From F23-D06 sp045600905 (GTDB lineage: Bacteria > Bacteroidota > Bacteroidia > Bacteroidales > WCHB1-69), in assembly GCA_045600905.1 (NCBI GenBank), contig JAZRYT010000055.1:1-22103 (forward strand): 22,103 nucleotides of DNA. Reading direction: 5' to 3'. The position numbers were made by a program, and so were the translations under genes. A model generated the notes under the pieces. The model was not told where the DNA came from. It saw only the letters and a list, made by a program, of their open reading frames with translations, and ran no database searches. Below, piece by piece: positions 16,657 through 22,103 of this stretch (position 1 is the first letter of the stretch; every line of letters starts with the position of its first letter).

Positions 16657-17082
16657 TTACAAATTAATTTTTTCCACACGCCTTTGATGACGGCCGCCTT
16701 CAAAGTCGGTAGAAAAGAAAGTAGAGAAAATCTCAAAAGCTGTTTCTTCCGGAATGAAGCGGGCCGGCATCACCAAAATGTTGGCGTTATTGTGTTGGCG
16801 CACTAATGCAGCAATTTCTTTTGACCAGCAAAGACCGGCGCGAATATCCTTATGCTTGTTGGCAGTCATCGCCATACCGTTCCCAGTACCGCATATCAAT
16901 ACTCCGTATTGATTAGGAGTATTGGCCACTTTGTCCGCCAATTTATGTGCAAAGTCCGGATAATCAACACTTTCATTAGAATTTGTACCATAATCGTCAA
17001 ATTCAAATTCAGAACCAAATTTTTCTTTGAGTCTTTCTTTCAACTCAAAACCTGCGTGATCAGAAGCGATAATAATTTTCAT
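16657..17082 (-). CDS. rpiB: Ribose 5-phosphate isomerase B
   Basis: The product is 141 residues from the ATG at 17082; an upstream start at 17154 would include the promoter. RpiB interconverts ribose 5-phosphate and ribulose 5-phosphate in the pentose phosphate pathway. The signature IIASDHAGFEL (3-13), the catalytic-cysteine loop ICGTGNGMAMTANK around residue 65, and the C-terminal EGGRHQRRVEKI are all family features. The loop reads GTGNGM where many homologues have GTGIGM, a change common in this phylum. It is the first gene of the seven-gene operon ending with mnmG. Confidence 0.97.
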   Translation of the reverse strand: MKIIIASDHAGFELKERLKEKFGSEFEFDDYGTNSNESVDYPDFAHKLADKVANTPNQYGVLICGTGNGMAMTANKHKDIRAGLCWSKEIAALVRQHNNANILVMPARFIPEETAFEIFSTFFSTDFEGGRHQRRVEKINL

Positions 17083-17110
17083 ACCTAGTTTACCAATTAA
17101 AATAAGGCGG

Positions 17111-17118
17111 CAAAAGTA
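17111..17118 (-). promoter_or_regulatory. Predicted -7 box (TACTTTTG) of the rpiB-mnmG operon
   Basis: TACTTTTG followed by CCGCC on the minus strand lies 28 bp before the rpiB ATG. No other strong box is seen within the operon, and gene spacings after it are 5, -17, 11, 1, 0 and 37 bp. This is therefore probably the main promoter for all seven genes. Confidence 0.7.
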
Positions 17119-17229
17119 CAAAAAAGGAGTCAAATAGAATGCAAGAAAGTTCATTCAAAAAATTCCTTTTTTTCCCTATTAAAATTAATCCCTTCTTTTT
17201 TTAAAATAATATGATGATATAAGATATGC

Positions 17230-17402
17230 TGTTGATAAGGTTTGTAAAAAATCAGCCTGACATTTGGAAATGTCACTTATTAAATTTAATGAACAACTTT
17301 ATAGATTTTATCAACATAGTAATTGATTGAATGAAAATAACTTTGACAAATGCAAATTTTCCTTCTTTTTTTTATCAGTTGATATCTTTTCGCTTATCAA
17401 CA
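17230..17402. repeat. Three TTATCAACA boxes
   Basis: Exact 9-mers lie at 17230-17238 (minus orientation), 17308-17316 and 17394-17402 (plus). A related TTATCAGTTGAT lies at 17372-17383. The only other exact copies I saw in the window are the inverted pair at 4022-4062. The box differs by one base from the DnaA-box core TTATCCACA. Confidence 0.55.
17258..17275. promoter_or_regulatory. Operator-like dyad TGACATTT-GG-AAATGTCA
   Basis: Two perfect 8-bp arms with a 2-bp centre, the geometry of a binding site for a dimeric helix-turn-helix protein. It is about 140 bp upstream of the rpiB promoter and 365 bp upstream of the next plus-strand promoter. The cognate regulator is unknown. Confidence 0.5.
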
Positions 17403-17512
17403 CCCTTTTTTGGTTGAGAAAAGCAGTTTAAAACTGTGCCCTTTTTGTGCAATAAATAATTGTGAAAAGAAATGCACAATTTTATCATTATATAACTCGC
17501 TGATAATTTAAT

Positions 17513-17524
17513 AAACACGTGTTT
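17513..17524. promoter_or_regulatory. Perfect 12-bp palindrome AAACACGTGTTT
   Basis: Centred on CACGTG and located about 115 bp upstream of the predicted promoter at 17640. It is a plausible regulator site, but a 12-bp palindrome in AT-rich DNA can also arise by chance. Confidence 0.35.
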
Positions 17525-17639
17525 TATGAACAATCGAATGTTTAAAACAATGTAACAATCTGTATATCAGATTTCCAATATCATCGTTAATAAGCCTGTT
17601 TTATTTTTTTATGATCTCTTTAGGGATGGATTTTTTATG

Positions 17640-17647
17640 TACGTTTG
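17640..17647 (+). promoter_or_regulatory. Predicted -7 box (TACGTTTG) placed almost at the start codon
   Basis: TACGTTTG followed by CCGCC ends only 6 bp before the ATG at 17654. With the usual distance from box to transcription start, the transcript would begin at or within a few bases of the start codon, implying a leaderless or near-leaderless mRNA. Confidence 0.55.
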
Positions 17648-17653
17648 CCGCCT

Positions 17654-18499
17654 ATGAAAAAAATACTCTTTTCTCTATTCATATTATTTATAGGAATGAA
17701 TGTTTTCGCCCAGCAGAAAACATACACTGGAAAGGTATATGATGGCATAACATACGAGCCGTTGTCGGGAGCAAGCGTGTATAATATGAATACACAAAAG
17801 TTTGCTTTCACTGACAAAAACGGTGTTTTTAAGATGACAGTGTCATTGAACGACACACTCGTTATTTCTAAATCCATTTATCGCCAATTGGTGGTAGCTG
17901 TGAACAAGCAGATTTATTACGGAATGGAGGATTTCTTTCTCTATTACAAGGCAACTATGTTGAAGGAGGTGAACATTATAGCTATAAATCCTTCGTATGA
18001 GGGATTTAAAAAAGATATTGTCACTTTGGATCTTCCCGAATATTATAAAAGAGCGGAAGATGTGAAACTTTCCGAATTTCAAAAAGCCAACGCGGCGTAT
18101 AAGCCAGATGGCAATTTGTTTTCTTTAGGAGGTAAAATGACCAGCTCCCCTATTACCTATTTGTATGATAAATATAGTAGGAAGTCTAAAATGGACAGAC
18201 TGTACAATGAAATGTTGTCTTATGAAGATGAAATCGACAGAATTCAGGACAAGTACAATAGAAAAATAGTGAGTGAACTTACAGGTTTGCAAGGTGATGA
18301 GCTGATGAATTTTATGATGTACTGTCGTTTTGGATATTATGATTTGGTACGTATGAGTGACGAAGAAATAAGGTCCAAAATCATGTCCAAATATTATGAA
18401 TATCAATTCGATAATATTAAAGGTGAAGACAATAATCCTACGAAGGAAGACGGAGTGGAAAATAATGAGGAAGAATTTAATTTCAAAGTAAAAGAATAG
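17654..18499 (+). CDS. Exported protein with carboxypeptidase-like regulatory domain
   Basis: The product is 281 residues from the ATG at 17654. A TTG three codons upstream overlaps the promoter box and is rejected. Residues 1-19 (MKKILFSLFILFIGMNVFA) form a signal peptide. Residues about 24-95 (YTGKVYDGITYEPLSGASVY, then FAFTDKNGVFKMTV) are the beta-sandwich carboxypeptidase-regulatory-like domain found at the N-termini of many Bacteroidota exported and outer-membrane proteins. The remainder is helical and charged, ending in a Glu-rich tail, and has no recognised catalytic motif. There is no T9SS sorting domain, so a periplasmic location is inferred. It is followed after 15 bp by a small membrane protein, probably in the same transcript. 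Confidence 0.85.
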   Translation: MKKILFSLFILFIGMNVFAQQKTYTGKVYDGITYEPLSGASVYNMNTQKFAFTDKNGVFKMTVSLNDTLVISKSIYRQLVVAVNKQIYYGMEDFFLYYKATMLKEVNIIAINPSYEGFKKDIVTLDLPEYYKRAEDVKLSEFQKANAAYKPDGNLFSLGGKMTSSPITYLYDKYSRKSKMDRLYNEMLSYEDEIDRIQDKYNRKIVSELTGLQGDELMNFMMYCRFGYYDLVRMSDEEIRSKIMSKYYEYQFDNIKGEDNNPTKEDGVENNEEEFNFKVKE

Positions 18500-18514
18500 A
18501 GTATATACTTGTTT

Positions 18515-18727
18515 ATGAATGACTTTCTACAAAAGAACTTAAACAAATTTCACATTATAGGCATTATATTCGGTGTTACTTTCAGTATGGTCTATTGGGC
18601 TAAAGTTGGAAAGTTTTCAGATAATTTTCTTAAAAGCAGTCCGGTATTGATGGCAATATGGGGAATTTTAATCGGTTATATTCTTTTTGATTTGATGTTC
18701 AATGCGAAGAACAGAAAGGATAAATGA
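18515..18727 (+). CDS. Small two-helix membrane protein
   Basis: The product is 70 residues from the ATG at 18515 (MNDFLQKNLNKFHIIG). Two hydrophobic segments, at about residues 14-30 (IIGIIFGVTFSMVYWAK) and 46-64 (LMAIWGILIGYILFDLMF), are followed by a lysine-rich tail NAKNRKDK. The family is not recognised. It starts 15 bp after the preceding gene and is probably co-transcribed with it. Confidence 0.7.
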   Translation: MNDFLQKNLNKFHIIGIIFGVTFSMVYWAKVGKFSDNFLKSSPVLMAIWGILIGYILFDLMFNAKNRKDK

Positions 18728-18746
18728 TTTTGTTATATATGTATTG

Positions 18747-18828
18747 GTAGAGACTGTGCACTGCACCGTCTCAATATCGCACGGATGACGTTATTTATCG
18801 TAGAGACTGTGCACTGCACCGTCTCTAC
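18747..18828. repeat. Pair of 29-bp GTAGAGAC palindromic repeat units (locus B)
   Basis: The copies are 18747-18772 (missing the last three bases of the palindrome) and 18800-18828 (complete: GTAGAGAC, then TGTGCACTGCACC, then GTCTCTAC). They are nearly identical to each other and to the units at 3932-3987. They sit between the small membrane protein gene and the MFS promoter, a usual place for REP-like elements. Confidence 0.85.
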
Positions 18829-18859
18829 AACCAGCATCAAAGCAATTCACCATTTTTTG

Positions 18860-18867
18860 TATTTTTG
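18860..18867 (+). promoter_or_regulatory. Predicted -7 box (TATTTTTG) of the MFS gene
   Basis: TATTTTTG followed by CGCCCC lies 45 bp before the ATG at 18913, giving a leader of about 40 nt. Box and extension match those of the aminopeptidase and tRNA promoters. Confidence 0.75.
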
Positions 18868-18912
18868 CGCCCCTTATTTTAGGATAATTTTATTCACTAA
18901 ATAAATATTAAT

Positions 18913-20559
18913 ATGACAGAAAAACTACAAACTTTGAGAGACAACGCTGCCGTCAGATGGATTGCGTTGTTGCTGTTGGCGTTGGCAATGTTCTGCGCCT
19001 ACATTTTTATGGACATCCTCTCCCCTATCAAGGAGTTGATGGAATCCACGCGCGGCTGGGACTCCAAGGCCTTTGGTACAATGGAAGGTGCTGAGACGTT
19101 CTTGAACGTATTTGTCTTCTTCCTGATTTTTGCCGGTATCATTTTGGACAAGATGGGCGTTCGTTTCACCGCCATTCTTTCTGGTGCCGTCATGCTCACG
19201 GGCGGTTTGATTAAGTTCTACGCCATTTCCGAGTATTTTATGGGTAGTTCTTTGGAAACTTGGTTCACAAACAATCTGAATTGGCACACGGGTGTCAGAT
19301 TCATTGACGACGTTTTGCCGTTCTATCAGGGAATGCCCGCATCCGCAAAACTCGCTGCCATCGGCTTTATGATTTTCGGTTGTGGCGCTGAAATGGGCGG
19401 TATCACTGTTTCCCGTGGTATTGTGAAATGGTTCAAAGGTCGTGAAACCGCTTTGGCTATGGGTTCAGAAATGGCACTCGCTCGTCTGGGCGTCGCTACC
19501 TGTATGATTTTCTCACCCTTCTTCGCTAAGTTGGGCGGCCAGGTTCACGTTGACAACTCCGTGAAATTCGGTGTCGTACTCCTCTGCATCGCTTTGATGA
19601 TGTTCATCATCTACTTCTTTATGGATAAGAAATTGGATGCACAGACCGGTGAAGCCGAAGAACAAGACGATCCTTTCAAAATCAGCGACCTCGGCAAGAT
19701 TCTCTCCAGCCTCGGTTTCTGGTTGGTGGCTCTCCTTTGCGTGCTCTATTATTCCGCTATCTTCCCATTCCAGAAATATGCTGTCAATATGTTGCAATGC
19801 AACCTGACGCTCGTTCCTGGTGAAGGTTTCTGGGCAAGCAGTGCCGTTACTATCGTACAATATCTTATTATGTTGTTGGTTGCTGTAGGTTCTTTCGCAA
19901 GCAATTTCGCTAAGAAAAAACCTGCTAAAATAGCTTTGATGGCTATGGCAGTGGTTGCTTTGATAGTTTATTGCTATATGGGCTATATGAGAGGTACGGC
20001 TGAAACCATTTTCGCTGTATTCCCGTTGTTGGCAGTGGCCATTACGCCTATTCTGGGTAACTATGTTGACCACAAAGGTAAAGCCGCTTCTATGTTGATG
20101 ATTGGTTCCATCCTTTTGGTTCTCTGTCACTTGACATTCGCTTTCATTCTGCCTTTGTGCAAAGGTAGCGCAGTTGGCGGTACAATCGTGGCATACGTTA
20201 CCATCCTCGTTTTGGGTGCTTCCTTCTCTTTGGTTCCTGCCGCTTTGTGGCCTTCCGTTCCAAAGTTGGTTGACGAAAAGATCATCGGTTCCGCTTACGC
20301 TCTGATTTTCTGGATTCAGAATATCGGTTTGTGGCTTTTCCCGCTCTTGATTGGCAATGTTTTGGAATCCACCAATGCCAACAATGCAGCTGTTATTGCC
20401 GCAAAACAAGCTGGTGAATTCGTACCTTACGATTATACTTGGCCGCTCGTGATGTTGGCTTGCCTGGGTATTGCCGCATTGCTCATCGGTGTTTACCTCA
20501 AGGCAGTTGATAAGAAGAAAGGTCTTGGTTTGGAAGAACCGAACATCAAAGCTGAATAA
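18913..20559 (+). CDS. Major facilitator superfamily transporter
   Basis: The product is 548 residues with about twelve hydrophobic segments, the first near 14-34. GIILDKMGVR (75-84) is MFS motif A in the loop after helix 2. SRGIVKWFKGRETALAMG (167-184) resembles the corresponding segment of the MFSD1-like group, though I cannot confirm that subfamily. A non-membrane loop of about 40 residues (104-145) and an acidic central loop (about 240-258, QTGEAEEQDDPFK) make it longer than typical 400-residue members. It would be an inner-membrane secondary transporter, substrate unknown. It is a single gene with its own promoter and a strong terminator, and its base composition is visibly less AT-rich than the rpiB operon, as might be expected of a well-expressed gene. 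Confidence 0.88.
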   Translation: MTEKLQTLRDNAAVRWIALLLLALAMFCAYIFMDILSPIKELMESTRGWDSKAFGTMEGAETFLNVFVFFLIFAGIILDKMGVRFTAILSGAVMLTGGLIKFYAISEYFMGSSLETWFTNNLNWHTGVRFIDDVLPFYQGMPASAKLAAIGFMIFGCGAEMGGITVSRGIVKWFKGRETALAMGSEMALARLGVATCMIFSPFFAKLGGQVHVDNSVKFGVVLLCIALMMFIIYFFMDKKLDAQTGEAEEQDDPFKISDLGKILSSLGFWLVALLCVLYYSAIFPFQKYAVNMLQCNLTLVPGEGFWASSAVTIVQYLIMLLVAVGSFASNFAKKKPAKIALMAMAVVALIVYCYMGYMRGTAETIFAVFPLLAVAITPILGNYVDHKGKAASMLMIGSILLVLCHLTFAFILPLCKGSAVGGTIVAYVTILVLGASFSLVPAALWPSVPKLVDEKIIGSAYALIFWIQNIGLWLFPLLIGNVLESTNANNAAVIAAKQAGEFVPYDYTWPLVMLACLGIAALLIGVYLKAVDKKKGLGLEEPNIKAE

Positions 20560-20579
20560 TCTTCAGAATTTCAATATAA

Positions 20580-20609
20580 GAAAAAGGCGGCCAGTCGGTC
20601 GCCTTTTTC
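20580..20609 (+). terminator. Intrinsic terminator of the MFS gene
   Basis: GAAAAAGGCG (20580-20589) pairs perfectly with CGCCTTTTTC (20600-20609) around a 10-nt loop, and the T-run forms the tail. It lies 21 bp after the stop codon. Confidence 0.92.
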
Positions 20610-20700
20610 TTTTGAAAGGGGATTCCACAGAAGTGAAGCGGTGAGAAGTGAAAGGGGGGAAGGAGCTTTTGTTAATTTTAAATTGTAAAAAGTCAATAGC

Positions 20701-20795
20701 AGAGGTTCCGCTTCGACCTCCTAACGTCGGTCTTGCGGAATCTCCAAAAGAAGGGGAAAGATAGCCTCCTTTTTTGCCCGCCCGACGTTAGGAGG
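20701..20795. repeat. Nested inverted repeats able to form a hairpin plus long-range pairing
   Basis: GAGGTTCCGC (20702-20711) pairs with GCGGAATCTC (20735-20744) with one G-U pair. The loop of that hairpin contains CCTCCTAACGTCGG (20717-20730), which is perfectly complementary to CCGACGTTAGGAGG (20782-20795). No frame of note crosses the region. The element is GC-rich against an AT-rich background. Confidence 0.7.
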
Positions 20796-20811
20796 GCATG
20801 AAGGGATCTCT

Positions 20812-20915
20812 TTGAGTTTTTTCCAAAATTAATATTTTTTATACGGTTTTGGAAAAAACTCAACTGAGATTTTTCCAAAATTGATGTTTTTTATATTGTT
20901 TTGGAAAAAACTCAG
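20812..20915. repeat. Two tandem 52-bp palindromes upstream of the ATPase gene
   Basis: Copy 1 has perfect 17-bp arms, 20812-20828 (TTGAGTTTTTTCCAAAA) and 20847-20863, with an 18-nt loop. Copy 2 has 17-bp arms with one mismatch, 20864-20880 and 20899-20915, again with an 18-nt loop. The loops match at 14 of 18 positions. The right arm of copy 2 contains TTTG (20900-20903), 22 bp before the -7 box of the ATPase promoter, so the palindrome overlaps the probable -33 element. Confidence 0.9.
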
Positions 20916-20925
20916 ATTTATTTAT

Positions 20926-20933
20926 TATTTTTG
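20926..20933 (+). promoter_or_regulatory. Predicted -7 box (TATTTTTG) of the ATPase_2/DUF234 gene
   Basis: TATTTTTG followed by CGCG lies 24 bp before the ATG at 20958. TTTG at 20900-20903 is a suitable -33 element and falls within the second palindrome arm. Confidence 0.7.
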
Positions 20934-20957
20934 CGCGTTCAAAATTTGATATTTGGT

Positions 20958-22103
20958 ATGAAGAATATTATTGGCAGAGAAACGGAAATAAAGCAGTTGA
21001 ACGAATATGTATATTCGTCCAAAGCGGAATTTGTGGCCATTTATGGTCGTCGTCGTGTGGGAAAAACCTTTTTGGTGAACCAACTCTATGGAAAGGAATT
21101 CTCATTTTCTGTAACGGGAATATATTCTGGAACTTACGAAGAACAAATGACTTCTTTTGTGGAAGCATTGAAGGATTTCGGTTGTGATGTTCCCGCAACG
21201 CCCGAAAACTGGATGAATGCGTTTATCCTGCTAAAAAACTTCTTAAAGACAAAAATTTCCGATGGGAAACAGCTGATAGTCTTTATAGATGAGTTACCGA
21301 GTTTTGATACGCAACGTTCCGGTTTTGTACGCGCATTGGGCTATTTTTGGAACAGTTGGGCTTCCTTGCAGGATAATATGACTTTAATTGTTTGTGGTTC
21401 TGCCACTTCCTGGATGATTAACCATATTATCGATGACAAAGGCGGTTTGCATAATCGGATTACGCACGAGATACATCTTCATCCTTTTTCATTGAAAGAG
21501 ACGGAACAACTTTTACAAAACAATGAATTTCAATGGGATAGAAAACAGGTGCTTTATGCTTATATGGCAATGGGCGGCATCCCGTACTATTTGTGTATGC
21601 TGAGAAAAGATGAAAGTTTTGCGCAAAATATCGACAGACTGTTCTTTTCCGAAGATTCAACGTTGCGCCGCGAATATAAGCGATTGTATGAAACCTTGTT
21701 TAATTCCCCGACAATCTATATGGAAATTGTGCGCGTTTTGGCTACAAACAAAACGGGATTGTCGCGTGAAGATATTGCAAATCAATTGAATATAGATTCT
21801 TCTGGAAATTTAAGTGCCAAATTGGAAGACCTCATCAATTGTGACATCATTAGAAAATATTGTGTTCGGACAAAGAAGATAAAATCCACTTCCGCCATTT
21901 ATCAGTTAGTGGATTTCTTTTCGCTTTTTTATCTGACTTTCAATCCAAAAGCCGAAAAAGAGAACAATTATTGGCAAAACCATTTGGGCAATCCCGAATT
22001 GAACACTTGGATGGGCTTGGCTTTTGAAAAGGTATGCTTGTCTCACATTTTTCCCATCAAAAAAGCATTGAAGATAGACGGGATTGCCACCCAACATTAT
22101 TCC
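20958..22103 (+). CDS. Stand-alone ATPase of the archaeal-ATPase (ATPase_2) / DUF234 type, C-terminus beyond right edge
   Basis: The frame is open for 382 codons from the ATG at 20958 to the last base, so the gene is cut by the window. It begins MKNIIGRETEIKQLNEYVYS, typical of the PF01637 group. Walker A GRRRVGKT is at 30-37, Walker B LIVFIDE at 106-112, and a GSATSW sensor at 147-152. GGLHNRIT (162-169) is the conserved segment after it. Residues about 250-320 look like a winged helix (LSREDIANQLNIDSSGNLSA). Residues about 350-382 (NTWMGLAFEKVCLSHI, then IKKALKIDGI) mark the start of the DUF234 domain, a nuclease-like fold whose catalytic part would be outside. The function is unknown; family members belong to the STAND-like NTPases and are often solitary. 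It is not closely similar to the DUF4143 ATPase at 4096-5433. Confidence 0.88.
   Translation, partial: MKNIIGRETEIKQLNEYVYSSKAEFVAIYGRRRVGKTFLVNQLYGKEFSFSVTGIYSGTYEEQMTSFVEALKDFGCDVPATPENWMNAFILLKNFLKTKISDGKQLIVFIDELPSFDTQRSGFVRALGYFWNSWASLQDNMTLIVCGSATSWMINHIIDDKGGLHNRITHEIHLHPFSLKETEQLLQNNEFQWDRKQVLYAYMAMGGIPYYLCMLRKDESFAQNIDRLFFSEDSTLRREYKRLYETLFNSPTIYMEIVRVLATNKTGLSREDIANQLNIDSSGNLSAKLEDLINCDIIRKYCVRTKKIKSTSAIYQLVDFFSLFYLTFNPKAEKENNYWQNHLGNPELNTWMGLAFEKVCLSHIFPIKKALKIDGIATQHYS

Larger units (their letters stand above)
17155..17639. other. Gene-free, AT-rich 490-bp divergent intergenic region
   Basis: No credible reading frame is present on either strand. The region separates the rpiB operon from the plus-strand unit at 17654. 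It contains a perfect 8-bp dyad with a GG centre at 17258-17275, three TTATCAACA boxes, overlapping inverted repeats built from TTGTGCA/TGCACAA (17445-17451, 17473-17479) and AATTGTG/CACAATT (17458-17464, 17475-17481), and the perfect palindrome AAACACGTGTTT at 17513-17524. This density of symmetric sites suggests regulation or a replication-type control region. Confidence 0.6.

Noticed and set aside
19513..20409. 298-codon open frame on the minus strand opposite the MFS gene
   Set aside because: Its translation is rich in His, Asn and Gln with no domain, start signal or promoter, as expected for the antisense of a membrane protein gene with strong codon bias.

Overview
The window looks like a chromosomal segment of a Bacteroidota (probably Bacteroidales) bacterium. 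Three sequence observations support this. Nearly every transcription unit is preceded by a TAnnTTTG box, the -7 element of the Bacteroidota primary sigma factor, usually extended to TAnnTTTGCgcc. One secreted hydrolase ends in a type A C-terminal sorting domain of the type IX secretion system (T9SS). The gene content (carboxypeptidase-like regulatory domain protein, DUF4175 coiled-coil protein, FN3 mosaic exoprotein) is typical of the phylum. The species cannot be named from the sequence alone.

Layout from left to right: (1) 1-3849, minus, the first 1283 codons of a giant secreted protein in which jelly-roll-like and fibronectin type III modules alternate; it runs off the left edge. Its upstream region (3850-4095) holds a palindromic repeat pair, a TAnnTTTG box and an 11-C homopolymer. 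(2) 4096-5433, minus, a stand-alone ATPase fused to a DUF4143/PD-(D/E)XK-like domain, with four copies of a 17-bp repeat directly behind its promoter. (3) 5779-7002, minus, a secreted bleomycin-hydrolase-type aminopeptidase with a clear promoter and terminator. It is divergent from (4) 7322-8092, plus, a LytTR regulator with a degenerate receiver domain, followed by tRNA-Arg(CCT) at 8174-8245. (5) 8406-17082, minus, a tightly packed seven-gene operon: rpiB, LUD/4Fe-4S protein, DUF4175 protein, small unknown protein, T9SS-exported SGNH hydrolase, ybeY, mnmG. (6) 17155-17639, a 490-bp AT-rich gene-free region with several dyads and TTATCAACA boxes. (7) 17654-18727, plus, an exported carboxypeptidase-like regulatory domain protein and a small membrane protein. 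(8) 18747-18828, a second pair of the palindromic repeat. (9) 18913-20559, plus, an MFS transporter with its own promoter and terminator. (10) 20610-20957, a structured intergenic region with nested inverted repeats and two tandem long palindromes. (11) 20958 to the right edge, plus, a second stand-alone ATPase (ATPase_2/DUF234 type), truncated by the window.

The housekeeping theme is translation and RNA quality (mnmG, ybeY, tRNA-Arg) plus central sugar metabolism (rpiB). A second theme is cell-surface and secreted proteins (FN3 mosaic, aminopeptidase, SGNH hydrolase). The most unusual signal is that the two unrelated ATPase genes share one architecture: each is a solitary P-loop NTPase, in one case visibly fused to a nuclease-like domain, and each is preceded by its own family of tandem repeats that abut or overlap the promoter. 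This suggests autoregulated or repeat-recognising, possibly selfish or defensive, elements. No IS element, CRISPR array or rRNA was seen.
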